From: CAZICM01 sp964537685 | GTDB lineage: Bacteria > Myxococcota_A > Polyangia > Polyangiales > Polyangiaceae | Reading direction: 5' to 3' | DNA: 64,000 bases | NCBI GenBank assembly: GCA_964537685.1 | Contig: CAZICM010000001.1 | Span: forward strand, 248,001 to 312,000 | Shown here: in pieces, positions 43,129 through 52,113 of the stretch | Numbering within the stretch: the first letter of the stretch is position 1 | Layout of the letters: each line of letters begins with the position of its first letter | Made by a program: the position numbers and the translations under genes | Notes under the pieces: model-generated | Databases searched by the model: none | What the model was told of the DNA's origin: nothing | The model's input: only the letters and a program-made list of their open reading frames with translations

Positions 43129-45354
43129 TTAGTTATGCTCAATCTTCTTCGATTTTACTTCGAGATACCTTGAAGAGGACAAATCGAAGGTGGGAGACTT
43201 AATTTCGATAGAATCGGGCAATATCGTAATGACGCTGCCGCCGCATTTAAGCTCGATTTTCTCGAGGGCCTCCACATAAACGACCGGAGCTTTTCCGATC
43301 ATGGCGGCGGCGACTTTCCAAAACGACTTTTTGACCGCGCCATCCAAAAAGGCGCCGTCGGTCTTTAAAAACATCGCGCCGCCGACGTTTTCAATGAGTT
43401 TTTCGCCCACATCGGTCGGGGCATCGAGGGCCGAGAATTCGAGCTTGGCGCCGCCCACCTGCTGCTTGGCGATTTTGCCGACGTCTTCCACAATGGACTT
43501 TTGGCTTATTTTTAAGTCTGCTCCGCCGATCGATACGGTCAGATTGTCGCCCGCGACATGGTTGACCGCGCCGTCTTTGGTGACTTCGAGCACCGAGCCG
43601 CCCACATCCAGCGTGCGCGTCTGTTTGGCCGAAACCGTATGCATATAGCCCGTTTCAATCAGCCGGTTGCCCGAAATGGTAATCGATTCGTTTTGAATGA
43701 CTTCTTTGAGGCGATCGTTGTCGACAATCACGTCTTCATTGCCGCCGATGGATACACGCTGATTGTGGTGCACATGCTCTTGCCAGTCTTCGCCCACCGA
43801 CAGCGTATGATTTACGCCCACAACGCGCAGCGAATCGTTGGTAATGGCCTCGGTTTTTACCTGCTGGGCCAATACGACCATATCCTTCGACGCATTGATA
43901 AAAATCTCTTCCGCGCCTTTTTTATCTTCGAAATACATTTCATTGTGGGAGCCGCCTCCAGGCGTCGTCGCCGTCTTAAAGACGACCCGCGTTTTATGAG
44001 CGGGCAGCGCATAGGTCGGCGGATGCTCGGCGTCGTGAATACGGCTCAATACGTTTGGCGCGTCAATCTCTCCTTCTTCATTGAAGGTGAGCACATTCCA
44101 GCCCATGCGGGGCAATAACATCGATTCTTCGGTGCCGCGCTGGGCCACGCGCATCCATTTGCCCGATTTATCGTTCCATTGTCCGTCGCGATCCCAGCGC
44201 AATTGCACGCGCACCCGGCCTTGATTGTCGGGAAATACCTCGTCGCCCGACGCGCCGACCACCATGCCGGTCTGCAATCCAGGCTGTTTGGCGGGGGGAA
44301 CTTCCTCGGAGGGCCGGAATTTGGTCTTTTGAGGAATGGCTTCAAATCGGCAGGAATAGGGGCGCTTTCCAGCCGCGCCGCCGCCTTTTTGACGCTGAAT
44401 CACATCGTAGACCGCCCTCGTGATAAAAAAGCGGCCTTCCATGCGGCCCAGAGGATGGCCGACCACATTCATCACCATGCCAGGCACCAGCCGCACACTC
44501 GAGGAGAGCCCTGCAATTCCGCTCTTGGCCGCCTTGGCCGCCTGGCTCATGATATTGGCGCGCTTTGCACAGGCTTCGGGCGTTTCCGGGCCTCCTCCAG
44601 GTGCGTCGTAAATCTCGAGCGGGCCGGCCCCTGTGCTGCCCGTCACCTTGAGCAAAGGCTTTTGCTGATTGAACGAGCCGATTGTCCATTTGGTGGGGGT
44701 GACTTGAACCCGGTCGCCGAGCTCGTCGATAATCTCGCGCCCGGCATGAAGGCCGGATTCATAAGCGTAGGTAATATCGGCCCCGCCCTTTATATCGGCA
44801 GCCGCGCCCGACTCATCGTCGAAAACCAAAACAGATTGGCCGCCATCATGATCAAACCAAAAATAAATGCCTTCCTCTTCGAGCATGCGGACAGCAAATG
44901 TCCAGTCGTCTTCGCGGTATTGAGCGCAATACTCGTGAGGTTTGTAATTCCCGACCACTTGCCAGCGGGAAGGCTGAGCGCTGCCTGAAACAATTTTTTT
45001 GACAATATCGACAACGCTTGAGTTTTGGAATACGCGCGATTGCTTGCCCAATAAAAGCGTATAGGCCGGCGGCTTGAGGACAAAGGTTAACTTGGCGCTT
45101 CCATCCTCGGAAATACGCTCTTTTGCCTCGGCGATAATGCCGTGCACATGGCGTTCGGTGCCAAAGGTATCGTGAAGGGTCATCACCGCATCGGCGGCGA
45201 TCAATCCTTTCAAATTGTAGCTTCCAGCGGGAGCCGCGCATATAAGCTCAAAATGAAAGAGGCGCGAAATATGCTCTTCTCCGCGCATTACAACGACTTC
45301 ATAAGGCGTGCCGTCAATGCTGAGGGTCACATGCTCTTTTTTGCCAATGCTCAT
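43129..45354 (-). CDS. vgrG: T6SS tip protein VgrG (copy 2 of the operon)
   Basis: The spike protein has a gp27-like N-terminus with YCAQYREDDWTFAVRMLEEEG, a gp5 OB-fold line DEVFPDNQGRVRVQLRWDRD and GWNVLTFNEEGEIDAPNVL, and a C-terminal beta-helix with GGNEDVIVDNDRLKEV and related lines (about 200 residues). It has 741 residues. The OB-fold part differs from the other two copies (it lacks GDPDRPV), so it may take a different PAAR or cargo. No appended effector domain is visible. Twelve bp after copy 1. Confidence 0.93.
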   Translation of the reverse strand: MSIGKKEHVTLSIDGTPYEVVVMRGEEHISRLFHFELICAAPAGSYNLKGLIAADAVMTLHDTFGTERHVHGIIAEAKERISEDGSAKLTFVLKPPAYTLLLGKQSRVFQNSSVVDIVKKIVSGSAQPSRWQVVGNYKPHEYCAQYREDDWTFAVRMLEEEGIYFWFDHDGGQSVLVFDDESGAAADIKGGADITYAYESGLHAGREIIDELGDRVQVTPTKWTIGSFNQQKPLLKVTGSTGAGPLEIYDAPGGGPETPEACAKRANIMSQAAKAAKSGIAGLSSSVRLVPGMVMNVVGHPLGRMEGRFFITRAVYDVIQRQKGGGAAGKRPYSCRFEAIPQKTKFRPSEEVPPAKQPGLQTGMVVGASGDEVFPDNQGRVRVQLRWDRDGQWNDKSGKWMRVAQRGTEESMLLPRMGWNVLTFNEEGEIDAPNVLSRIHDAEHPPTYALPAHKTRVVFKTATTPGGGSHNEMYFEDKKGAEEIFINASKDMVVLAQQVKTEAITNDSLRVVGVNHTLSVGEDWQEHVHHNQRVSIGGNEDVIVDNDRLKEVIQNESITISGNRLIETGYMHTVSAKQTRTLDVGGSVLEVTKDGAVNHVAGDNLTVSIGGADLKISQKSIVEDVGKIAKQQVGGAKLEFSALDAPTDVGEKLIENVGGAMFLKTDGAFLDGAVKKSFWKVAAAMIGKAPVVYVEALEKIELKCGGSVITILPDSIEIKSPTFDLSSSRYLEVKSKKIEHN

Positions 45355-45366
45355 GATATTGCTCCC

Positions 45367-47601
45367 TCACTTGGTGATATTGTTCATCGAGCCCGTTGTG
45401 GTAACGCTGTCGGCCGCCTCGACCCTGAGCGTGCCTTTCATTGCGATTTGACCCGGTGTCATTTTGATTTCGGCGCCCGGACCGGTGAACGTGAGGCTCG
45501 AGCTGGCCTCGATAAATATTTCTTTGCCGCTGACTTCAAGCCTTTCATCCGATTTTAGGTAGGCCAGCGCGCCGACATTGACTTTAATCACTTCGGCTCC
45601 GATGCCCATGTCTTTATCGCATTTGCGGATGACCATGCCGGCCACGGTCAGCTTGTCTTTGCCCGCGACGATTTTTGAAATGCTGCCTTTATTGGTTTTG
45701 GTGAGCTTTAGGCCGCCCACGACTTCGGTGTAATTCTTTTTGATCAGCGTCGAAATATTGTCTTTTCCAACGGCGATAAATGCGCCGCCGACAGAGCGCT
45801 TGAAGTCTTTTTCGGTGCGCCGGTTAATGGAGCCGGGCGCGACGAGGCCGGCCAATGTGATGCGATTGCCACCGACTTTTTCCGTGTCGTTGTTGAATAC
45901 TGAATTGGTCGATGACACGCCGACTTCAATGTGTTCGTTGCCGCCGACGCTGAGGCTGCGGTCTTTAAAGACCTTAAGCCGGTAATCATTGCCTGCCGTG
46001 GTTTTGCTGTTTGCGCCGATCGATACGCTTTGATCGTTTTCTACACCCCGGTTAAATTGAAAACCAACGCTGTGGGTTTCATTGTTGCCAATGCGCTCGG
46101 TTTTGTTGTGTTTAATTACGCCGACCAAATCGCGTTCGGCTTTTATGTAAAAGAGCATGGAGCCCGCTGAATCGTCGAGCTTGATTTCATTGAATCCGCC
46201 GTTCTTGGGATAGCTCGGCGTTTTAATGGTCATCACGTTCTTGTTCGAGGGCTGGGAATAAGTCGGCGTCATCACACCATTGATTTTACGGGCAATACCA
46301 ACGGGACGATCGGGATCGCCTTCAATATAAGCAATGCTCATTTCCCAGCCGACCCGGGCCAATACCATCGAGGTGGCCGTTTCTTGAAGGGGCCGAATCC
46401 ACCGGGAATCTTCGTCGCTGCCTTTGGCTTCGCGATCCCAATGAAATTGGGCCCGGAAACGGCCGTATTTATCGGTATGAATTTCTTCACCCGAGGGGCC
46501 GCGCACCATGGCCGTGTGCACGCCTGCGATGGTGGGCCGGGGAACCGTCCAAGCGGGCCGGAAGGGCACTTTGCTCGGGATGGCCGTAAAGTGATTTTCA
46601 TAGACATGGCCGCCGGGCAGCGTCATGACCTCGGTATAAACGGCATTGTGAAAATGATGCGTGACTTCGTTGAGCAGATATTCGCCGGCGAACATTCCGC
46701 CCGCGATGCCGCCAAAGCTAAACTTGCGGCAGGGAGCAAAATTGGCGACGACGCCTTTGCCTGAAATGGTTTTAGAAGGAACGCGCTGGGCTTCCAATTT
46801 AATTTGAGCGAGGTATTCGCCGTCTTTGGGATTGCGGAAACCCACGGGAAAATCGTAAGTTTCAAGTTCAGTGTCGGCATCGGCCGATTTGGATTGGATC
46901 AGATTGAGACGCGGTTTTTTCCAATTGAAATCGTTGACCGTGGCTTTGCCGGGCATGACTTTGGCGCACTTGCGGAATTCGTGAATGCCGAGTTCGCCCC
47001 GGTCCAGCGCCGCCGACGCTTCCAGCAATTCGAAATGCGAAGGGCCGTCGACTTTGTCCGCCGATTGAGATTTATCGCCCAAGACCAGCGTGCCATCTGC
47101 TTCGAATGTATAATAAATTCCTTCAAATTCTAAGAGGCGGAGCACGAAATCGAGATTGGTTTCCCGGTATTGAACACAGTACTTTCGCTGCGGAGGCTGC
47201 CGTGTGATGCGCCATTCGTGCTTGACGGCGCTTTCGGATAGCACTTTGGAGACAATGTCTTTGGCGCTCATATTGCGGAACTTGCGCGTATTTTTCGAAT
47301 AGCGCAGAAGCCAAAGATGAGGATGAGCATCGACTTTGTAGCGCAGGGTTCCGTCGCTGATGCCTACAAATCGGCCTTCGCCGACGCGCAAGGTCCACTC
47401 CCGCATGGGAATGCCATCGAAGGCAATGCTTAGCTTGGCGTCGCTTTGAAGCGAGCCGTCTAAATCGATGTCCTCGAGGCTTGCAAGCTCGATTTCCGCA
47501 TGGGTTAGCATCGAAATGCCTTCCCTCACCCTGCAGGCGACCACCCGGAAGGTCTCGGTGACCCCCATCGTGAATTGAATATCGACGGTGCGCGTGCTCA
47601 T
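45367..47601 (-). CDS. vgrG: T6SS tip protein VgrG (copy 1 of the operon)
   Basis: This VgrG of 744 residues has YCVQYRETNLDFVLRLLEFEG in the gp27-like part, EEIHTDKYGRFRAQFHWDRE and GWEMSIAYIEGDPDRPVGI in the gp5 OB fold, and a C-terminal beta-helix with GANSKTTAGNDYRLKV and GGNEHIEVG repeats. The start overlaps the preceding DUF2169 stop by 4 bp (ATGA). It is the first of three consecutive vgrG genes. Confidence 0.93.
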   Translation of the reverse strand: MSTRTVDIQFTMGVTETFRVVACRVREGISMLTHAEIELASLEDIDLDGSLQSDAKLSIAFDGIPMREWTLRVGEGRFVGISDGTLRYKVDAHPHLWLLRYSKNTRKFRNMSAKDIVSKVLSESAVKHEWRITRQPPQRKYCVQYRETNLDFVLRLLEFEGIYYTFEADGTLVLGDKSQSADKVDGPSHFELLEASAALDRGELGIHEFRKCAKVMPGKATVNDFNWKKPRLNLIQSKSADADTELETYDFPVGFRNPKDGEYLAQIKLEAQRVPSKTISGKGVVANFAPCRKFSFGGIAGGMFAGEYLLNEVTHHFHNAVYTEVMTLPGGHVYENHFTAIPSKVPFRPAWTVPRPTIAGVHTAMVRGPSGEEIHTDKYGRFRAQFHWDREAKGSDEDSRWIRPLQETATSMVLARVGWEMSIAYIEGDPDRPVGIARKINGVMTPTYSQPSNKNVMTIKTPSYPKNGGFNEIKLDDSAGSMLFYIKAERDLVGVIKHNKTERIGNNETHSVGFQFNRGVENDQSVSIGANSKTTAGNDYRLKVFKDRSLSVGGNEHIEVGVSSTNSVFNNDTEKVGGNRITLAGLVAPGSINRRTEKDFKRSVGGAFIAVGKDNISTLIKKNYTEVVGGLKLTKTNKGSISKIVAGKDKLTVAGMVIRKCDKDMGIGAEVIKVNVGALAYLKSDERLEVSGKEIFIEASSSLTFTGPGAEIKMTPGQIAMKGTLRVEAADSVTTTGSMNNITK

Positions 47602-48695
47602 CCGGCCTCCTCAATGACTTCCTTGGGCCGCGATATCGCTGCGCGTGCCGCAAGGTCGTTGACCAATGGCTCCGGCAATGGATCGGAGCCAAATACCAAT
47701 ACTTTTTCTAAAAACTCAGTCTTCTGCGGAAGGGGAATGCGGACGCGCCAGCAGAGTTCGACCAGGCGCTTGTCCGCGTCGATAAAATAGGTGTCCAAAT
47801 GCGTGGGATGCTCCGCGAGCAATCCTTTGGTAATGCTTTGAAATACAGGTGAATATTTAGGTAATTGAAAACGCCATGCGCCTTCGGGTGTGGCGCCCAA
47901 GATTTCAACGGGCTCGGTGCCCAAGAGCGGTGTTTCGCTCCATAAATCGGGCGAAGCAAAGGAATGAAAGCGGACGTCAAAATCGGCAGGGCGGACGGGA
48001 GCGCGTTCGCGGTGCCAAGCATCGTCGTGGGTTCCAATGCGTTCGGCTCTGGGCGACCAATGCGTTGGAATTGGTCCAAGGCCGGCGGGCGCTGGATTGC
48101 GCGATGAAAGCGGGGCTTTGGGATCTTCGATGCAGGGCGCGGGTTTGCCGGGGAGTTTATGGCGGCGATCCATAAAGCCCATTCCAGCGGGATTGCGCCT
48201 TTCGAAAACGATATTTTTGGGGTCGCTGTCGTCGTAGCCGCCATAGCTCAATTCGTAGAGCAGCGGTGTGGGCATTAATTTTCCGGGCGGTCCAGGCGCG
48301 ATGCCGAACATGGTGGGGATGAAGGCGCGAGGGCCATAGACTTTAATGCTTTTTTTAATGGTTCCGCGCTTGGTCTCGATGCGCAGCGAAACCTCTTGTT
48401 CGGTTGCCGATTCGGTCGCGGGATAGGCCGTGCCCACCAAAGCGATATCGGTGCCCGCTTTTTCCTCGACCGCGTCGCTTGGATAGCGAATGCCCGCGTG
48501 AAACTGATCGGACGAGGGAATGTCGCCCATCCGGATGGGGGAGGGGGGGTGTGCGATCGAGCATTGGCCCAAGGGCGAAACAGCCCAGGTCATTTTGGCA
48601 ATAACGGCCAGCACGTCGCGGCCATGGCGGTCATCCATGGGTTCGCAGCGAACCTGCATGACTGTTCGGTTATCGCAGAGCCGATCCAGCTTCAT
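47598..48695 (-). CDS. DUF2169 domain protein, first gene of the vgrG operon
   Basis: The 365-residue protein is a compact DUF2169: VIAKMTWAVSP, AHPPSPIRMGDIP, SDAVEEKAGTDIALVGTAY, a middle PLLYELSYGGYDDSD, FERRNPAGMGF with KLPGKPAPCIEDP, and LDTYFIDADKRLVELCWR near the end. The family is a probable adaptor that loads PAAR-type cargo on VgrG. The ATG at 48695 with GAGG upstream was chosen over the longer frame to 48824. No gene precedes it within 200 bp on this strand, so the promoter of the nine-gene operon must lie in 48696-48850. Confidence 0.85.
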   Translation of the reverse strand: MKLDRLCDNRTVMQVRCEPMDDRHGRDVLAVIAKMTWAVSPLGQCSIAHPPSPIRMGDIPSSDQFHAGIRYPSDAVEEKAGTDIALVGTAYPATESATEQEVSLRIETKRGTIKKSIKVYGPRAFIPTMFGIAPGPPGKLMPTPLLYELSYGGYDDSDPKNIVFERRNPAGMGFMDRRHKLPGKPAPCIEDPKAPLSSRNPAPAGLGPIPTHWSPRAERIGTHDDAWHRERAPVRPADFDVRFHSFASPDLWSETPLLGTEPVEILGATPEGAWRFQLPKYSPVFQSITKGLLAEHPTHLDTYFIDADKRLVELCWRVRIPLPQKTEFLEKVLVFGSDPLPEPLVNDLAARAAISRPKEVIEEAG

Positions 48696-48847
48696 GGGCC
48701 GTGCCTCAAGGAAAAAGAGCGAGTGCAGAGTACAGGAAGCGTGCCGTGCCGCGAAAGCGCCTATCGCGTGGATTTGTTCGATTTCTTTCCATGGTAATCG
48801 GTGCGGCGGCTCGAGTTTTGGCACAGGGCTGGAGCACAGTAGGTTCG

Positions 48848-48871
48848 GGGTGGTGGATCATTTGACCACCC
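48848..48871 (-). terminator. Possible stem-loop between the two T6SS-related operons
   Basis: Arms GGGTGGT (48848-48854) and ACCACCC (48865-48871) pair around 10 bases, 24 bp after the stop of the large DUF2169 gene. There is no T run, so the call is weak. Confidence 0.3.
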
Positions 48872-48895
48872 AGTTCCGCAGGCGATGGGGCCGGG

Positions 48896-51238
48896 TCAAG
48901 CGCGCTGGGTGCCCTTGTGTCCGGTTTCTTTATTGCGGCTCCGGGCCTTGCGTTTGGGGCGGGTTTTTGCGGGCTTGGGCTCTTTGTTTTTTTGGCGGGC
49001 TTCTTCGATAAAAGCCCGCATTTGCGCGGCAAAACCCGGGTCGGCCGCCGCCCGTTTTTGATACATGCGGTGCACGGCCTGCCAGGTGGTATCGGAAATT
49101 GCGCGCGTTCGCAGCACTTCGTCGATATCGCCCGCTTCCTCGAGCTCGACGCGCACTTCGGCGTATCGTTCGGGCGATAGGCTGTCGCTAAGCTCGTTCC
49201 CCGTCCTCTTTTCGCGCTCTTTGGCCAGCGCTTCCGCCATCGCAAGCGCTAAATCCGAACGGTTGTTTTTGGCCTGTTCCGCCAAAATCTGAGCGCGCCT
49301 CTGGTCGTCGTCCCGCCATTTTAGTTCGCTCGTGCCATGGCGCTCGAATAAGCCTTCAATCGGGCCTTCGGACTGCCAGATGTCCATTTGTATGGCGGCG
49401 TATTGTTCCAAAGGAAGCAACAATTCAATCGGATTGGGGCCGGCTGGGACCGAAAAGGAAGCCGTTTCAATTTGATCGGGTTTTTTATCAATTTGAAGCG
49501 GTGGAAGCCTGAGGACGGGATGAGCGGGTTTGGGGATATCGGCCGGAGGTGCGGGAAAGGCCGGGGTTTGCGATTGAATAAAGGGCAGAGCCGTGTTCGG
49601 TGCGGGGCGTTCGGGTTGCTGAGCGGGCGGGAGCGTATCACCCTGGGCCATAAAAGGCAGGACGGGCCGCGGGGCCGTATTTAAAGCGGGTTCTTGAGGA
49701 ACCATGGTCGCTTTTCGCCGGTTTCGGGCAAAAGGCAGCGCAAAAGGCACTTCGTTGGAAGGGGGCGGGGTATTTGCGCCGGGTGAGGGGAGTTCGGTGA
49801 GTTCGTCGAGCGGCGCGGCCGGAGCCAGGGGCACCGTTTGGGGCAATTCATTTGAATGGACGCGCGGAGGCTGCGCCGCAAGCGGTGCCCGGAGAAAGGG
49901 CAGATCTGCGGAGGGGGCGGTGCGGCTGCTTTCGGTGGATAGGGTGATGCGTTTGGGGCCGGGAGCCCCTGAGGGCTGGGACGGGGGTGAAGCTACAAAG
50001 GGAAGCGGATTCGCGGCGGCAGGAATAAATCCTGCGCTGGTGGTCTCGTCGTCCACGGGAAGGGTTATCGAGGGTTTGGATATACGCGCCGATTCAGCCG
50101 TATTGGTGTTTAATCTGGGCGTCGGAACCGGTTCGGATTCCGGTTCGGGCTCGAGTTCCGGCAATAGTTCAATTTCATCGGCGGTGCGCGATGTGTCTTC
50201 GTTTTTAATTTCTTCGAAGTCGTCGATTTCTTCAACGGCATCGCCTGTTAATGTCGACAATTGGATTAAATTGGTGGCCTCTTCGGGTTCGGGGCGGGAT
50301 GATTCTGGGCCGGAATCCACGAGGTCTTCAAAGCTTTTGGCCTGGATCCGCCTGGCGCCGGATAGCCTCGCGTTTATCTCCATCAAATTGTCTTGCAATC
50401 CGTAGGGAGGAAATGTGAGCACGAGTCCGGTGGGTATTTCCTGGGATGGTTTCAATACGATTGTTCCTCGAAACACCATCGTGCAATAGCCTAAGTCGCT
50501 TTGAATCCAAAGGGTGTCGCAGGTGAGGGGAATTTCGAGGAGTCCGGGCGCGTCTTTGGTGCGGGTGTAGACGCGGGGCCGTTCGGCGGGGAGTTGAAAT
50601 CGGAATTGAGGCGCTTTGGGATGAAGGCCCTCCAAGAGCACAGTCAGTCCCTGCGCTGGATCGGCCGTTCGGACATCAAGCCGCTGATCGGGGGGCGCGG
50701 CGTTGAAGACGCTGAAATCGAATTCAGGGGGAAGCGCGATGAGGGGGCCGCCATGAACGCCGAGGGGAAGGCGTCCGATTTGCCGGGCGCGAAGCTCGGA
50801 CCAAGGGCTTAGGGCGCGTACGGAAACGGGCGCGGATGAAGGCTGAGGCTCGGTGCGCAGGTAGGACGATGAGAGCGGTATGGCGAGCGATGGTTCGGCG
50901 GCGAGGGCGAAGAAGCGTTTTTCAAAGAGGCGTTTTTCGCCGGTGAAAAGAGCGATGCGCGATGCGATGACAGGCCGGGGCGAGGGCGCGTAGGCATGGC
51001 CCGTGAGCAGGAGATCGAGATGGCGTTTGCGGGGGACGAAATCGCTTGCGTAGTCGAGTTCGGCAGGCGTGCCGAATGCCGGGATTTCGTCGAAGCAAAC
51101 CGATGGCATTTGAGCTGGGATCTCGGGCTCGTCACCGAAGACCGAGAGCGTCACTTTCACAAACACGCTCAAGCTCTTGGCCGGTGATTCCCACCACAGG
51201 ATGCCCACGGGCAGATTGCGGAAGGCGAGCACGTCCAT
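48896..51238 (-). CDS. Large DUF2169 protein with a Pro-rich linker carrying repeated LPF motifs
   Basis: The N-terminal 320 residues are a DUF2169 domain: LAFRNLPVGILWWESPAK, LSVFVKVTLSVFG, DYASDFVPRKRHLDLLLTGHAY, PPEFDFSVFNAAP and LWIQSDLGYCTMVFRGT. The middle, about residues 370-610, is Pro/Ala/Ser-rich and disordered-looking, with five LPF motifs (NPLPFVA, ADLPFLR, FALPFAR, PVLPFMA, TALPFIQ). The C-terminal 170 residues are helical, rich in Glu and Arg, with a basic end. At 780 residues it is twice the size of the other DUF2169 proteins here. The ATG at 51238 fits the domain start. It follows the SUMF1 gene by 22 bp and probably shares its transcript. Confidence 0.8.
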   Translation of the reverse strand: MDVLAFRNLPVGILWWESPAKSLSVFVKVTLSVFGDEPEIPAQMPSVCFDEIPAFGTPAELDYASDFVPRKRHLDLLLTGHAYAPSPRPVIASRIALFTGEKRLFEKRFFALAAEPSLAIPLSSSYLRTEPQPSSAPVSVRALSPWSELRARQIGRLPLGVHGGPLIALPPEFDFSVFNAAPPDQRLDVRTADPAQGLTVLLEGLHPKAPQFRFQLPAERPRVYTRTKDAPGLLEIPLTCDTLWIQSDLGYCTMVFRGTIVLKPSQEIPTGLVLTFPPYGLQDNLMEINARLSGARRIQAKSFEDLVDSGPESSRPEPEEATNLIQLSTLTGDAVEEIDDFEEIKNEDTSRTADEIELLPELEPEPESEPVPTPRLNTNTAESARISKPSITLPVDDETTSAGFIPAAANPLPFVASPPSQPSGAPGPKRITLSTESSRTAPSADLPFLRAPLAAQPPRVHSNELPQTVPLAPAAPLDELTELPSPGANTPPPSNEVPFALPFARNRRKATMVPQEPALNTAPRPVLPFMAQGDTLPPAQQPERPAPNTALPFIQSQTPAFPAPPADIPKPAHPVLRLPPLQIDKKPDQIETASFSVPAGPNPIELLLPLEQYAAIQMDIWQSEGPIEGLFERHGTSELKWRDDDQRRAQILAEQAKNNRSDLALAMAEALAKEREKRTGNELSDSLSPERYAEVRVELEEAGDIDEVLRTRAISDTTWQAVHRMYQKRAAADPGFAAQMRAFIEEARQKNKEPKPAKTRPKRKARSRNKETGHKGTQRA

Positions 51239-51260
51239 CGATGCCCGCGAAGGTAGCCTA

Positions 51261-52037
51261 TTAGGCGGGATCTTTGCAGCAGCGAAAGCCAACTTCGTAG
51301 AAGCGGAAGCTCGGGCCGTGAGAATCGTTGGTGCCCCGGCATGCGGCGCCGGGCTTGGCCCAGAAGCCGCCTTTGAGCGATGAGCGGTAGGGCCACTCGG
51401 GGCGGTCGGTCTTTACCCATTCTTCGACGTTGCCGACGAGATCGACGACGCCGTGGGAGCTGATGCATGCGGGAAATGCGCCTGAAGGTGCGCCTTGCCA
51501 GACGCGCCACGTTTCGGTTTGGCGGACTTTTTTCTCGCGTGAATTGAGTTTGGCTTCGCTGACGGGCAAGTAGGGTTTGGCGGTATTGCAGACCTTTGGG
51601 TCGTAGGAGAAGCCGTAGGGCCAAGGGCGTGTTTCTGGGCCTTCGCAGGCGGTTTCCCATTCGAATTCGGAGCACAGGCGTTTGCCCGCGGCGGCGCAGA
51701 GTTCTTCGGCTTCGATGAAGCGCACCATGACTTGAGGCGTTTTTCCGGCGCGATTTGGCCATTCATAGCGATCCATGCAGACCGAAATGGAGGTGACGCG
51801 GGGTTCTTGAGCCATGAGGCCGGGCAAGAAAGACCAGCAGCGCAGGCCGTGATAGTCGGTGCAGAAGCGCTCGACATTTTCGTAGTGTTCGCCCTGCACG
51901 AGCAGCATGTCATTGGGGCAGGCGGGTGTGTTGGCGGGGGCGGGCTGAGCCGTTTGGATCGCCGGGCTATCGGGTGTGATTTGCAGGAGGCTGAACAGGA
52001 GAGGAAGCACGGGCGGGGCGTTTTTAATGAAGCGCAC
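51261..52037 (-). CDS. SUMF1/formylglycine-generating enzyme family protein, exported
   Basis: The fold of SUMF1 (PF03781) is clear: ISVCMDRYEWPNR, VMVRFIEAEELCAAAGKRLC, EFEWETACEGPETRPWPYG, GVVDLVGNVEEWV, LKGGFWAKPGAACRGT and a last FRFYEVGFRCCKD. The two active-site Cys of true formylglycine-generating enzymes cannot be identified with confidence, so binding or another activity is possible. The GTG at 52037 gives a signal-like N-terminus and avoids the divergent gene at 52114; the frame is open further upstream. SUMF1 proteins occur in T6SS loci, and this one precedes a DUF2169 gene by 22 bp. Confidence 0.75.
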   Translation of the reverse strand: MRFIKNAPPVLPLLFSLLQITPDSPAIQTAQPAPANTPACPNDMLLVQGEHYENVERFCTDYHGLRCWSFLPGLMAQEPRVTSISVCMDRYEWPNRAGKTPQVMVRFIEAEELCAAAGKRLCSEFEWETACEGPETRPWPYGFSYDPKVCNTAKPYLPVSEAKLNSREKKVRQTETWRVWQGAPSGAFPACISSHGVVDLVGNVEEWVKTDRPEWPYRSSLKGGFWAKPGAACRGTNDSHGPSFRFYEVGFRCCKDPA

Positions 52038-52113
52038 TGGATTTGAAAAGGATGAAGGGAAGTGGTTTGGGGAATTTGTTGCGCTTTGAGGCGAGGCGAT
52101 CGAAGCTTGGACA

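Noticed and set aside
44179..44988. Open frame of 269 codons on the plus strand
   Set aside because: Antisense to vgrG copy 2; its composition reflects the codon bias of the opposite strand.
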